The notes beneath the pieces were generated by a model. That model was not told the origin of the DNA and made no database searches. It was given only the letters and a program-made list of their open reading frames with translations. A stretch of DNA of 64,000 nucleotides, from positions 620,001-684,000 of the forward strand of contig JABSSW010000009.1 of NCBI GenBank assembly GCA_018902385.1, written 5' to 3'. This stretch comes from Physcia stellaris (lineage: Eukaryota > Ascomycota > Lecanoromycetes > Caliciales > Physciaceae). Shown here piece by piece: positions 1 through 10,700 of the stretch. The translations under genes and the position numbers were made by a program. Every line of letters begins with the position of its first letter. Positions within the stretch are counted from its first letter, which is position 1.

Positions 1-677
1 AATGTACAAACCTTCTCCTTGTGGAAGGCAGTAATGGTCGCCTGTGCTTCCTTGTCATCTGTACCACTTATAATAAACGACCAGCTGGCTGCTCCATCTC
101 GCGACAGCTCCAGGCTGCGCGCAGCCGTCCCAACGCATAGTCCTGTTCGGAACGCGATCAAGACTATTTCGACACCGAGCGGTACAAGTGCGGGAAGAGC
201 TGGCGATGAAGCTATCGCAGCAGCGGCCAGAAGGCCCGTACATAGCCCCACTGTCACGGTCCTGGAGGATTCACCAGGCTGGCCATATATATCCCCAGCA
301 TATCTAGCGGCAGTCAGTGCTGTGGACTTCCTTTAGAACATGAAACTCCAGGCTTACTCAAAATAGTGTGTTAATTGCGAGATACATAGCAAAGCACTGT
401 CTATCCCTGGGTGATTTTTCACCTGCGGGTAGGTTCTGTCGGCGAGTTCATCGATGTTGGAGAAATGCGGTATGTGTCTTCTGTCTAAGGGGGATAGCTC
501 AGAGACTTCCTGCCGGAGGGCTAGGGTAACTCGATCAAGGAAAAGGCGAAGCAGCGGATTGGTTCGTCCGGCCACCAATTGACTCCGTATGTAAGTTCGA
601 GTCTCCAAAGACTGATCCCCAAACAGCAGCACTCTCAGTTCCCCCTCGACGGCGGCAGGCGGGAGCTGATCAGACAT
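1..677 (-). CDS. Non-reducing polyketide synthase, 5' end (SAT domain), truncated by window edge
   Basis: First about 207 residues of a non-reducing iterative PKS, the starter-unit acyltransferase (SAT) domain that loads the starter acyl group on the ACP. Exon 1 is 677..358, a 54 bp intron 357..304 has GTAAGC/CTAG ends, and exon 2 is 303..1 or ends just before the edge (a possible GTTTGT donor lies near position 10). Joined, it reads from MSDQLPP through the SAT signature LRVLLFGDQS to a GLCTG motif whose Cys (about residue 128) is the expected SAT nucleophile in the GxCxG box, then GVEIVLIAFRTGL, as in SAT domains. The start at 677 is the ATG just before the conserved region. KS, AT, PT, ACP and any TE domain lie outside the window. 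Neighbours are an AflR-type regulator, a naphthol-reductase-like SDR and a scytalone-dehydratase-like gene, so this is the probable core enzyme of a cluster. The product class is inferred only from these neighbours. Confidence 0.85.
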
Positions 678-3133
678 TACCTTCTGGTATGAAGGTGTTG
701 ACAGATATGCCCTTTGAAATATTGGGCAGAGGTCATTGTCCCCAGATGATTGTGATGTTGAAGGGGTTATATGCCAACAGACCACGGCTCGAGCACACTA
801 AAATGCAAACTCTTACATCTGAGCAAATTCACATGTTAGATGATCTATTGCAAAGAGCTAATATGACCGAGAGAGTAGGTTATTCCTCAATGTCCCGAGC
901 CTAGCAGCACAAGGAAATCTGACTGGAATCCTCCCGTGGCCCGCCGGAATCATCCAAAGCTTCATGGCGACGTAAAGAGACGGTCTCGTATTGGATGTAA
1001 TGGATCCATTACGCGAGTAGACGATTACCGGGGCAGAAGTTGTCGCCAACAGCGTTATGGGAGCAATGTCGAGACAGTCGAATCTAACGTTTCGCTCAGC
1101 GACGGGACTCCAAGTGCCAAGTAGATCGAGGAGAGAGGAACGGAGCAACTCTAACATGAAGGTATCCTGATTCGCAGATCAAAGTTTTGCCAATCACGGG
1201 TGGCGGTGGAAAGTCAAGGTTGATTCACCGATAGCTGCTGCTGGCGGACAGACACACGGTAAAATTTCCCTTTGCGCTAAAATGACAGGAACCTCCTGCG
1301 CGTTCTAAGAATAAGAGCTTGCAAGATTCGCGAGCTGCCATAAGCGCATTCCGTAGCAGATGTAGTCATTACTTATCGAAATATCCACTCTAGGCGCGTA
1401 GCACATGAGGAAATTCTCCGATCAGTGGACCCTCATGCCAGATCGATGCATCATCGGAGATAGATGTTGTCAAGAATGTACTCTAAGGAGACATGCCCGG
1501 AATGGACCCACCGGTATGAACTACATTGCTCATGCGTTGCACGAGCGTCATGAAGGAAGAGCACGCGCCACCAGTGTTACTAGAAACGAGTTTTTCGGAG
1601 GACATTCGATCAACCAAGGAGAACGACGCAGCCCTTACAGTTCTAATTCTGAACACGTTATGGACCCTGGGGACTTAAAGTGTCTGGAAATGGTAGCTGA
1701 TGTCCTGTCGTTGAGATCGCGGTAATTCCATGGACCAGGCGATTATTGCTTCACGTTGGGGGGAGATGATAATGATGGAGCAACACCAAGGTCTTCCCTG
1801 GTCCATGACTCGCATCTACCTCGCATTAGCTTATACTTGCTGCATTTGGTCACTGTCGCGGAGAATTTGATATCGGGATTCGGTCAAGCAGCGTGCGGTC
1901 GCAGTAGCAGGCAGTTAGTTCTCTGTATCTGCCTGCCAGACCCACAGCGTCGTCGAATGATAAGTGGTCGGGATCCTGGACAGCAACGGTGACGAAGAGG
2001 TCGCAGGGCCAGAGAGGTGGTCCGGAAGTGGCGGAGTGGGCAATCGATACTGGCGTGATGTGGCCCTGTGAGGTTGGTGAATGATCATAGCCAGGATGGA
2101 GCAAGACTACGAGAGTACATTACTAGGTAGGTGTCGCCCCTGGCTTTATCCCTGATCGGTAATACTTGTGCTTTGTACTAGGGCCGTAATCTAGTGGTAC
2201 CAGTAGCGCGGTATTCGAGCGAAACACGATCGTGGCCCTGATTCCATTTGCCGACTGAGGCGTCTCCGCTGGAACAGAGTTTCCGCAGCGGAAAGCATGG
2301 TGCTCTAGGGATAGTATCAAGAGTCCATGACCAAGGACAAGCAGCTGCCCAGGCTAGATGCTTGATTTCCACGCTTGCAGGCCTTGGCTGAAGATGACCC
2401 AGTGGAGAACGGACGGTCTCCTTCCCATCTAACCACACCGGGGGGATTCTGGGCAATCCAGAACAATGGAGACAGAGCTCTTGTCCCTCGCATCTAATGA
2501 GATCATTTTCGACCCAACCAAATCGCACTCGATTCTCCCTCTTTCGCCGCTCTAGTCTTAGCCCGATCCGCAAGCTTTCCCTACATCTGGTGCCAGACAG
2601 AGAACAGCTTATCGCTTAAAAATAGTCGATGCGTCGGTTGGAGTGTTGGTATCATCTCTTACTGGGTTACGAGTCCGTGCTTCCAGACATATCGCGTCCT
2701 GACTCTGGTCCCCTTGTACATTTGGCTCGTCGAGGCATGAACGCGCTCCTGCCACTTTCTTTGGCCACTGACCAAGACGGTGTGAAACGTTGAGTTCGTG
2801 GCAGGAGCTCGCTTTCGAGCTATACTCCATCATTCCTTTACGCAACCATTACGGGACGACTTCCGGATGACCCTTGTTGCTAAGCTCGAGTGGCTCGATG
2901 GATTGTTCATCATCATTCTTATATGCAAGCTTTCATCCATTAAGCATAACCAAGGTTAACTTAATCATGACCCTTGGGCCCCCCCGCAAGCAACTCTCAA
3001 CATAACAGTACTCCTCTCAACAAATATTCCACCCCTTCGCCTTAACCTTTCCCCCTCCAATCCATCTGGATAGATCATAACAGACAATAGGAGATCACCT
3101 TCACCAGCCGGTTACCGAGCCTCTGCATGAAGA
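678..3133. other. Gene-free spacer between PKS and regulator
   Basis: Only short unrelated open frames occur here, in all six frames, and none shows a family motif or a splice-joinable extension that I recognise. It contains the divergent upstream regions of the PKS (minus) and the Zn2Cys6 gene (plus). The 150 bp before 3134 are C/T- and A-rich, as in fungal promoters. Decayed cluster genes could be present but I cannot show one. Confidence 0.5.
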
Positions 3134-4510
3134 ATGGGCTCCTCGTTAACTCAAGCGGAGGCTGCTGCTCTCGGCATCAAGCTGAGGGAGTCCTGCGACG
3201 CATGCTTGACGGCCAAGGTCAAGTGCGGCAAGGGGCGACCGATGTGCAACCGCTGCTTGACCAACGGCTCCGAGTGCTCGTACAGCCCTTCGGCGCGAGC
3301 TGGGAGAAAGAATAGAAACTCTACTGGTGGTGTGAAAAAGTCCGGCGCCAACACGCCTGCGCACAAAAGACCTGCTTCGATAGACATCCCTAAGAATTCT
3401 TCCTTATCCTCTGCCTCAACTCCATGGCTATCCTACCCTTCGTCCTACGACGCTGGCTCCCAACTTCTCGACAAGAACATCAAGAACACAGCCAACGACA
3501 CTACAGCTCCGAACGATGCTACAAGCACCGCGCCTTTCTACACCACGACCACACCTCCCTTGACAAACGAAGATGAGGCACTGGAAATGAATACAAGACA
3601 GCATGGCATGCCCTTCGTCTCAGACTCAGACGACACCATGTTCAACTTAATACCTACGCCGCCATTCCACCCAAACGATTTTCGGCAAGAATTCTCCCAA
3701 TATGATGGTACTGTCTCAGCGTCAAATACTATCACGTTCCCAGACCTACATCTATCACCTTCCTCAGACCGTACACATAACTGCCTGAATGGCGATGTTT
3801 GGATGGGTCAGGATCCTCTATTCGGCTCCTTGCAACCGCCTGTTCAAGGGAATCTTGATACTTCATTTTTTGAGTTGTCGGCTCCAATAGTGCCGGCTCC
3901 AAAGTCCCAAGCGCAACACCAAATCAATGGGCAGACGGGCGCGCAGCAATCTCAGACTACAACCGAAGCGTGTGATTGCTTTGCGGACTGCCTTCAATCT
4001 CTCAAAGATCTCCATATCAGCTCCTGGTCGAGAGTTGAAGTCAATCAGAATGTCCCACAATTTGATATGGTGCTATCGGTCAATAATGCTGCTATCAATG
4101 CGACTAGCAAGATGTTAGTCTGTACCACCTGTTCGACGAAAGGTGGCATCGGCATTGCGACCATGTTAATGGCCACTATCTTTGGGAAAGTTTTATCCCT
4201 CTACAGGAACGCAATCCATAACCGCTTTGGGTCGACAGCTGGCTCTCGAGATATGCAGACTCCTGCGAGCCTGGCGTTCGGGGCCTATGAGGTATCAGGC
4301 GATGATCGACACCTACTTGAGATCGAGATCTTGCTGTTCGAGCTGAAAAAGGTTGAGAAATCCATGAGTCTTTGGCGGGATAGATCTGAGCATCTCTCGG
4401 CGGACAAGGATGTTAACAGCGTTTACGAGGCCTTGGCTACGTATCTTGACAAGAATCTGCATCACGTCATAGATTTCTTGCGCCAGCGAAGAGCGGAGAT
4501 GTGCAAATGA
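3134..4510 (+). CDS. AflR-type Zn(II)2Cys6 transcription factor
   Basis: Single-exon gene for a 458-residue nuclear transcription factor. Residues 18-50 form a Zn2Cys6 binuclear cluster with Cys at 21, 24, 31, 38, 41 and 48, followed by a basic linker (ARAGRKNR), the layout of aflatoxin/sterigmatocystin-regulator (AflR) DNA-binding domains. The middle is a low-complexity Ser/Thr/Pro/Asn-rich region. The C-terminal half starts near CDCFADCLQSL and continues through ICTTCSTK-like helices to LDKNLHHVIDFLRQRRAEM, which resembles the AflR-family C-terminal domain. The start at 3134 places the cluster close to the N terminus, as in the family. An overlapping upstream ATG at 3127 is in another frame. 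It lies between a PKS and two aromatic-polyketide tailoring genes, so it is probably their pathway-specific activator; that role is inference. It is not the Cmr1-type C2H2 plus Zn2Cys6 regulator usual for DHN-melanin clusters, since no C2H2 fingers are visible. Confidence 0.85.
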   Translation: MGSSLTQAEAAALGIKLRESCDACLTAKVKCGKGRPMCNRCLTNGSECSYSPSARAGRKNRNSTGGVKKSGANTPAHKRPASIDIPKNSSLSSASTPWLSYPSSYDAGSQLLDKNIKNTANDTTAPNDATSTAPFYTTTTPPLTNEDEALEMNTRQHGMPFVSDSDDTMFNLIPTPPFHPNDFRQEFSQYDGTVSASNTITFPDLHLSPSSDRTHNCLNGDVWMGQDPLFGSLQPPVQGNLDTSFFELSAPIVPAPKSQAQHQINGQTGAQQSQTTTEACDCFADCLQSLKDLHISSWSRVEVNQNVPQFDMVLSVNNAAINATSKMLVCTTCSTKGGIGIATMLMATIFGKVLSLYRNAIHNRFGSTAGSRDMQTPASLAFGAYEVSGDDRHLLEIEILLFELKKVEKSMSLWRDRSEHLSADKDVNSVYEALATYLDKNLHHVIDFLRQRRAEMCK

Positions 4511-4948
4511 TCTTGGCGTTTCCGCGAAAGGAGATGGAGATTGATATTGTCCAGCACGGAGAGGACGGAGTTTTCTCGCACTGCTCTTTCCGCAAGCATT
4601 TCTCGTGTGACAGTCGAAGCACTGGCCGGCCGAACATCTCTACAAGCGAAGGGGATATCTGGTGTTGGGGGCATTTCTGGAAGGATGATACCACGTCGTT
4701 ACGACGACAACGTGTGGAGCTTTGTTTGGGGATGGTAGCAAATGTCTTTTTTTTTTACAGTAATAACTGGATTCGCAGCACTCTGATTATCTAACTATGT
4801 TCCCTGTACTGTTGACGGGTTGCAAACGTGCCGGAAATAGAAATGCATAGACATAGACATGACCTAGGTACCTTAATTTAATGGGAATGACACATGCAAT
4901 AGACCAACGTTATGCAGTCGCCAATTGATTCCAAGCCCAACCGTCTCG

Positions 4949-5826
4949 CTATTGTCCTGATCCACCAGAAATGGTAATTATCTGACCTGTGGGCGGAGAT
5001 AAGCCGGGCGATCCGTCAGAAATTGGGAGTGGCTTGACTTACCGTTAACCCATCCGCCGTCCTCGCTGGCCAAAAAGGCGACAACTCTCGCCACGTCTTG
5101 AGGCACAGCACATCTACCAAGCGGGCAGTGATTGGCCATGGCGTTCTCAATGGCCTCGGCCGACCAGGTTCCGTCTGCACCTGGGATATATCTCCAAGCA
5201 ACCTCGGTGAACATGTCCGACTTGACTCCACCGGGGGCAATGCCGTTGCAAGTGATTCCCTTCTTGCCAAAGTCGGTAGCGAAGGATTTGACGAAGCCGT
5301 TGACGGCGGACTTGCTTCCGGAGTACAGTGCGTGGTCGGCCACCCCGAGGAGACCGGCAGCGATCGATGACATCAGGATACAGCGACCGCCCTTCTCGCA
5401 GTACTTGTACGCATGCTGGCCAACGAAGAACTGCGCGCGCGTGTTCAGACCGAAGACGTGGTCGTAATGTTCCTCTGAAATGTCCTCGGTCTTGTCGAAG
5501 CTCTCTGTGCCCGAGTTGGAGCAGACGATATCGATCTTGCCGAAGTGGGCTTTGGCCGCCTCGAATAATTTGGTGATTTCGGGCACTTTGGATACGTCCG
5601 CTTGAATCGCCACCGCTTTGCCTCCCAGCTTCTCAATCTTCTCCACCATCTCATCCGCACCGGCTTTCCCTTTGACGTAATTGACGACAACGGAAGCTTT
5701 GCGTGCCCCGAGCTCAAGCGCAATGCCAGCGCCAATGCCTCTGCTGGCACCTGTCACGAGTGCAACCTTGCCAGCGAGCGTTGGGGGCGGCGAAGCAGCA
5801 TCGCCGTTGGTAGAGTGACCGTTCAT
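4949..5826 (-). CDS. SDR reductase of the tri/tetrahydroxynaphthalene (versicolorin) reductase type
   Basis: NADPH-dependent short-chain dehydrogenase, 273 residues after removal of a 56 bp intron. Exon 1 is 5826..5043, the intron 5042..4987 runs GTAAGT...CCACAG, and exon 2 is 4986..4949. Splicing converts an unrelated tail into VNGQIITISGGSG, the normal end of this family. The cofactor motif TGASRGIG is at 25-32, NSG at 104-106, catalytic Ser at 153/154 and YSGSK with Tyr168 and Lys172. Overall sequence and length match fungal hydroxynaphthalene reductases and versicolorin reductases, which remove aromatic hydroxyls in DHN-melanin or aflatoxin/anthraquinone pathways. It is convergent with the AflR-like gene (438 bp between stops) and divergent from the scytalone-dehydratase-like gene. 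The exact substrate cannot be told from sequence. Confidence 0.9.
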
Positions 5827-6823
5827 GATGTTGGATTTTCTTTGGGAGGGTTGAATTTAGGAATGAGCGTGTGTCTCAGCTCGTTCTTGGATCTTGTTGT
5901 GCCTGATTTGGCTTTCGAGAGGATTCGTCGTGGGTTCAAGGTGAGAAGTTGGGGGAATCGTTCACACGAGAGACTTTATTAAGGAAACAGCGGTCCTACA
6001 CAGTGCTACATTGTGTCGGGATCGTACTTCCCAACATTTCATCTTGGTTCACCGACCGAGTTGCGGCTTGCGAGGACTGCCGCTGCGCTCCTCGGAATCC
6101 GCTCGCCTGAATTTAAGCATATCTACAAAGGTCAATTTGGCATCCATTACATCTTAGTAAAACTGATTTTCTGCCCGCAAAGATCGGTGTTGTCGTCTCG
6201 CACCTAGATTATTGCAGAGTCTTGGTACCTGAGCATCTGTCGCAGACACGGACGCACCCTCGATGACCGAAAGGCTTGGTGTTCACCGTGCAAGAATTCT
6301 TCATCGACCTGGGAACTAGAGCGCGTACAGCATGGTCTGATATTTAAGGGAAAATGCTTGGCCAGCCATCGTTTTGTTTACCCTGTGCTAGCAGAAGCAG
6401 AGTCTTCCGCATACTTTGAAGCAAGGAGCCCGGAGCGTTCCAATGGCCGTCTCGGGTCATTGCCAAAGTACTGATGATACGGCTTCTGGCAGAACTCCCA
6501 CCTACGTGATTGTTAATGAAGTGTCATCCGACTACGCAGTGCTATATGGCTTCTGTTTGTCGTTGATCTGATGCAGAACCTCAGCAACAAAATGCCCACG
6601 CAAGAGGCACGTCTTGCTCTGATCGTCCGACGTTTGCATCGTCGCCCATCCAGAGGTGGTAGAAAGCGGCTTTCTTAGATCGCACTCTCGTCGCTGTAAT
6701 ACATTCGACGCCGTCCAAGATTGCTTGACCCCACACGAAGCCACTGTCTACCATATTAAAATCCTCCTATTTGCTTTAGTGTGTACTCATCAGTGGTTTT
6801 CTCGTCCGTTCCTTGAAAAATCG
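5827..6823. other. Divergent intergenic region, with a short LSU-rRNA-like stretch
   Basis: About 1 kb between the divergently transcribed SDR and dehydratase genes, and a likely place for shared regulatory sites. No coding sequence is recognised. At 6105-6123 the string CCTGAATTTAAGCATATC differs by two bases from the highly conserved 5' start of fungal 28S rRNA (GCTGAACTTAAGCATATC). The flanks do not align further, so no rRNA gene is called. Confidence 0.4.
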
Positions 6824-7722
6824 ATGGAGCAATCGACACGAACCACAGGCCATGGCACAACTACTGATGATGGTGATCAACCGATGTCTGGTACCAACAG
6901 CGGAAGTGGAGAAACACAGCCTCCGTTGTACCAGAGTCCAAGTGCTGCTGACAGGCCAAGTGCCTCAGCTGATGCCACTCCTACAACATCAGAAGCTGCC
7001 GATTTCACAGCTAGACCCATAGATCCAGTGCCCGTTGCAGAGACAGCTTCTCCCGCTCAAGGGACTGAAACACTGCCAGCCGAAAGACAAATGAGGAATG
7101 TAACCTTCGAAGGCATGTATTCGAGATGTGGTACTATACAGAATGATCGTTGACTGAAGTTTTCCTTGCAGAATATCTAATACTTACTACTATCTTGTTT
7201 GAGTGGGCCGACAGCTATGATTCAAAAAATTACCAAAGGTATCTTGCTCCCCATATTCAAGGTAGGATCCCTGGAAGCTTACTGGCCACAGACTAGCAGC
7301 AATCTTGGCTCCAACTTTGACGGTCAGTGGTATGCTTTGGTCGAGATATATTTGGTCATGTCTATTCTGGGACTAATGTGGATGGTGCTCATTAGATCGA
7401 CTATTCTCAAGTCAATGGCCGCCATTGGGATGAAATGCCTCGAGACGACTTCCTGAATGCAATGCGACAATATGGCTTCGTCGGCGACCAACTCGTTCGA
7501 ACACACCATCAAATTGGTGCCTCGAAATGGCACAAAGTCAACGACGATTACGTGATCGGCCATCACCAACTCAGGGCAGCTCATCAAAGGTTCACCGCTG
7601 CAGATATGCGGGTAGTGCAGAGTAAGGGCTGTGGTCACTCAATCGTCCAAATGTTCTATCGCAGACTTCAGGGAGAATGGAAGCTTGCTGGTATGAAGCC
7701 AACGGTTCGTTGGCATGAATAG
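6824..7722 (+). CDS. Scytalone-dehydratase-like protein
   Basis: Scytalone dehydratase removes water from scytalone or vermelone in DHN biosynthesis. Four exons: 6824..7112, 7172..7238, 7292..7322 and 7396..7722 (237 residues). Intron 1 (7113-7171) is a GC-AG intron (AAG|GCATGT...TTGCAG); the others are GT-AG. Joined, the fold reads TFEEYL, FEWADSYDSK, RLAAILAPTLTIDY, HQIGASKW, GHHQL, AHQRF, WKLAGMKP, TVRW. Family active-site residues are kept: Tyr112/Asp113 (Tyr30/Asp31 of the Magnaporthe enzyme), Tyr132 (Tyr50), His167 (His85), His192 (His110), Ser211 (Ser129). The position of Asn131 is Val213. Residues 1-90 are a Ser/Thr/Pro-rich extension absent from the classical enzyme, and the C terminus stops right after the last core strand, lacking the usual acidic tail. 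Context with PKS and naphthol-reductase-type SDR supports a role in one aromatic-polyketide pathway. The substrate may differ from scytalone. Confidence 0.87.
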
Positions 7723-10700
7723 GAATTACATACATTGATCAACGGAGGCTGAGACTGTGATAAGGTACAATTTACACGCATGACCTCCGAACTGTCCCTA
7801 CCAACCGGACGCATAGGTGTGGAGATGCTTCGTCGGTGGAATACAGCATGAAGGATGGCTTGGCAAATTGTGACCACATTTAGTAGACGGAGGATGACAT
7901 GGAATGCACCGGCAAGGCGACTCCATGCTTGAGACTGGAGCGAGGACGATCCTACCTTCGACTATTGCGCCAGCATTTGGGTAATTCAGTCAGAGATGGG
8001 GTTCGCTTCGCTGTGATGGGCAAGCAGCGAACTCCTTATTCGGATCGCTGTGACTGGCATTCTTCACTCGCTTATCTGTACCTTTGATCTGCAAATATTT
8101 TCTTGGGGGCTGATAGCTGGCAGCTGAAGAATCGAAGAACGAGGTGATCCAAACGGGGAGGCGAGAGAGATGGCTTTGGAAGATCATACGGCTTTGCTCG
8201 GTGCGTGTTCCAGACTCAATGCCACCGACGCAGAGCATTCTTTTGCACACAATCTCGAAATTTGCACAGTCTTAGATTGATGCGAGGTAGTCGCTATCTT
8301 AGGTATCAACTATGAATCAAATCTCGATGTGCGATCGCGCCAACTCCCAAAGTCGCCGATTCGCCATCTAAGTTGCCGTCGACGGCCTAGCTTTGGCGAA
8401 GTTGGCATACGGCGCGTTACCAGACTGAGCACTTTCTGCACCCTCATCACACCGGATACGTGAAAAAGGCGTGCTTGGCCAACCGACTGGACTCTCTAAG
8501 GAGTAAACGCACTCGCAGTGGGTGTGTTCAGGATGACTTAATGGGCAGGATTTGTGGCACAGGATCTGCCATGCATCGGCACAAGCGAGCGCACAGCAGA
8601 TCGATCTTGACAGCCCAGAGCCAATCGCCGTAAGGCAATCACATCGTGTCGATCCTGCAAATTCTCCGATGTGCAGTGTGCAGTAGATAAGGCAACGGAC
8701 GGGCTTCTTGCGCAGAAACCCCACCCTCCCAGAAAGATGTCACACAGACATGGGGGTTTCTGGATAGCATCCAGTTCTCACCGAAAGGGAAAACTCATTT
8801 CTGCTCTCGGGTCGCACTGTCAGGGTTTGGGTCGATTGAAGGGAAGATGCATGGTCAAGCAGGTAACCGGAAGTGATGATGGTGAGAGATGTGAATAAGG
8901 TCCGAGCCAATGCGGACTAAATCCCTCGCGTATCTGGTAAAGAATCCAAAGATACCTCCGGAGCAAGGAACGATACCGTGCTGTGGTATCTGCTAATTTA
9001 GCTCGTACCCTGAGCCCGGCTACAGTGACTGACACAAAGCTTGACGGACAATCAGCAAGGAACAGACGAAGCTAACCGTCGATCATGGGCTTTCCGGACA
9101 GCCTCCGCGCCAACACGCCGTCGTCGAAACCTAAATTCCACGTCAATGCAGGTGCAGGGAAAACTTTCTGAACTTGAACAGCTCGAACGCTTGTACATGA
9201 CTCTGAGAGCTCCACCAGCCCGAATCAGCTTCCAGACAACCCCCCGAGCTATGCATGTCTGCATCCAGATCTGCCTGGACACATCAAGGGTCTCAGAGCC
9301 GCAAGGTGGACCAAGTGTCGCCCCACGCTGCGCTGACCTCATCACACTTTATCTATCTCCAGTCACTACTGCCAGACTCATGATCTTGTTGTATTTCTTT
9401 TGCCTCTTTGATTGTGAATCCTTGGCACCATACTGATCAGCCTTTGGTTCTGTTGCAGCAAGTCCATCATTCATGGATTGATCATTCGACGGCAACGACT
9501 TACGACGACCATCGTGTACATCTACATCACGACATGATTTTGCCTCTTTGGGAGCTTCGTGCAAGGTCTCACAAGAACGTTGCCGCCGATGCCGACCGAG
9601 AGCGGGAAGCCTTGCGAGGGATATCCCAAACACACGCTGCATCTCGCATGCTCATGTATCGATTCTGCAGGGTCCGCAAGGATTATCTTGTGCTGCATGT
9701 CATTGGCTGAGATGGATCCCTGTGCGCCGACTCTGATTACAAAGGGCACAGCGTGCAGTATCGTAGAATTTCTCATGTCGGCAATCTCTTCACCGGAAGT
9801 CCATACGGGTTATTTCCCGTCACGAGGAGCTGCGCTGTGTCGTACCCGTTGATGCTTGCTTTTGCGCATCAACTGCATTATGCAGCATCCTGGATGTGAC
9901 CCTAACCCCACCTTGCATAGGTTTGTTCGCCTCGATCCATGCTCCCGAACGCAGATGATGGAAGGGAGAAACACAAGGATCATTCATGGGCGAAGCCATC
10001 CCGATCATGAGGTCCGTGACAAATTGCCAGATGCAGTCGGATGGAGACTATTGGTAATCACCAGCATGCAACTGGACTCTCGCCTCCTCCTCCCAAGAAC
10101 CTAACGTGTCTCGCTCGTCACCACTGGATGCGGATAGCAACGACGACGGGCAGTAACGGATATGGGTTAAGTCCGTAAATTACAGGGAAATTGATTGGTC
10201 CCTGTCATTGTCTACACAATTTCCCTCGAGGTGGTGAGAATGGTCGGTCAAGGAATGCATTGCGTTCATGGCCGTCGTCCTTTGCCACCTTCTTTGACAA
10301 TCACGATCTACTTGGGATCAGCCATGCATGATGCATGTGCTGAGACGATTTCAGATTACAGTGGTAAATAATGGGTAGACTCATTCAGCTAGAGACCTTA
10401 CCTCGCTGTCAAGCGGAAGCTGCCTCGAATCCTTGAGCCAACATACCGAGTTCGTAGCGGTAGACTTCACAGGGGCTATGCGATCCTCATGTCCATTCAA
10501 ATTCCCAGCAGCGGCTTCTGCGAAGCTCTGACTATAATTTGCTAATCAGCGATTACCCAGGCCTCCAAAACTGGTGGTAGTTGACGACTTAACCATCTTA
10601 TGCACCTCAAGTCTCCGCCTGACATTGCCTTCCCAACAATCATTGCAGACAACAGCTCCCGCGAAACGTAGCACTCAGCAATACAAAAATAGCCCGTTCT

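Noticed and set aside
858-1157. 99-codon minus-strand frame in the PKS-regulator spacer
   Set aside because: Reads like protein in places but has no motif, no partner exon and no family I can name.
9041-9436. 131-codon plus-strand frame
   Set aside because: No recognisable domain; another frame across the same bases looks equally coding-like, so neither is supported.
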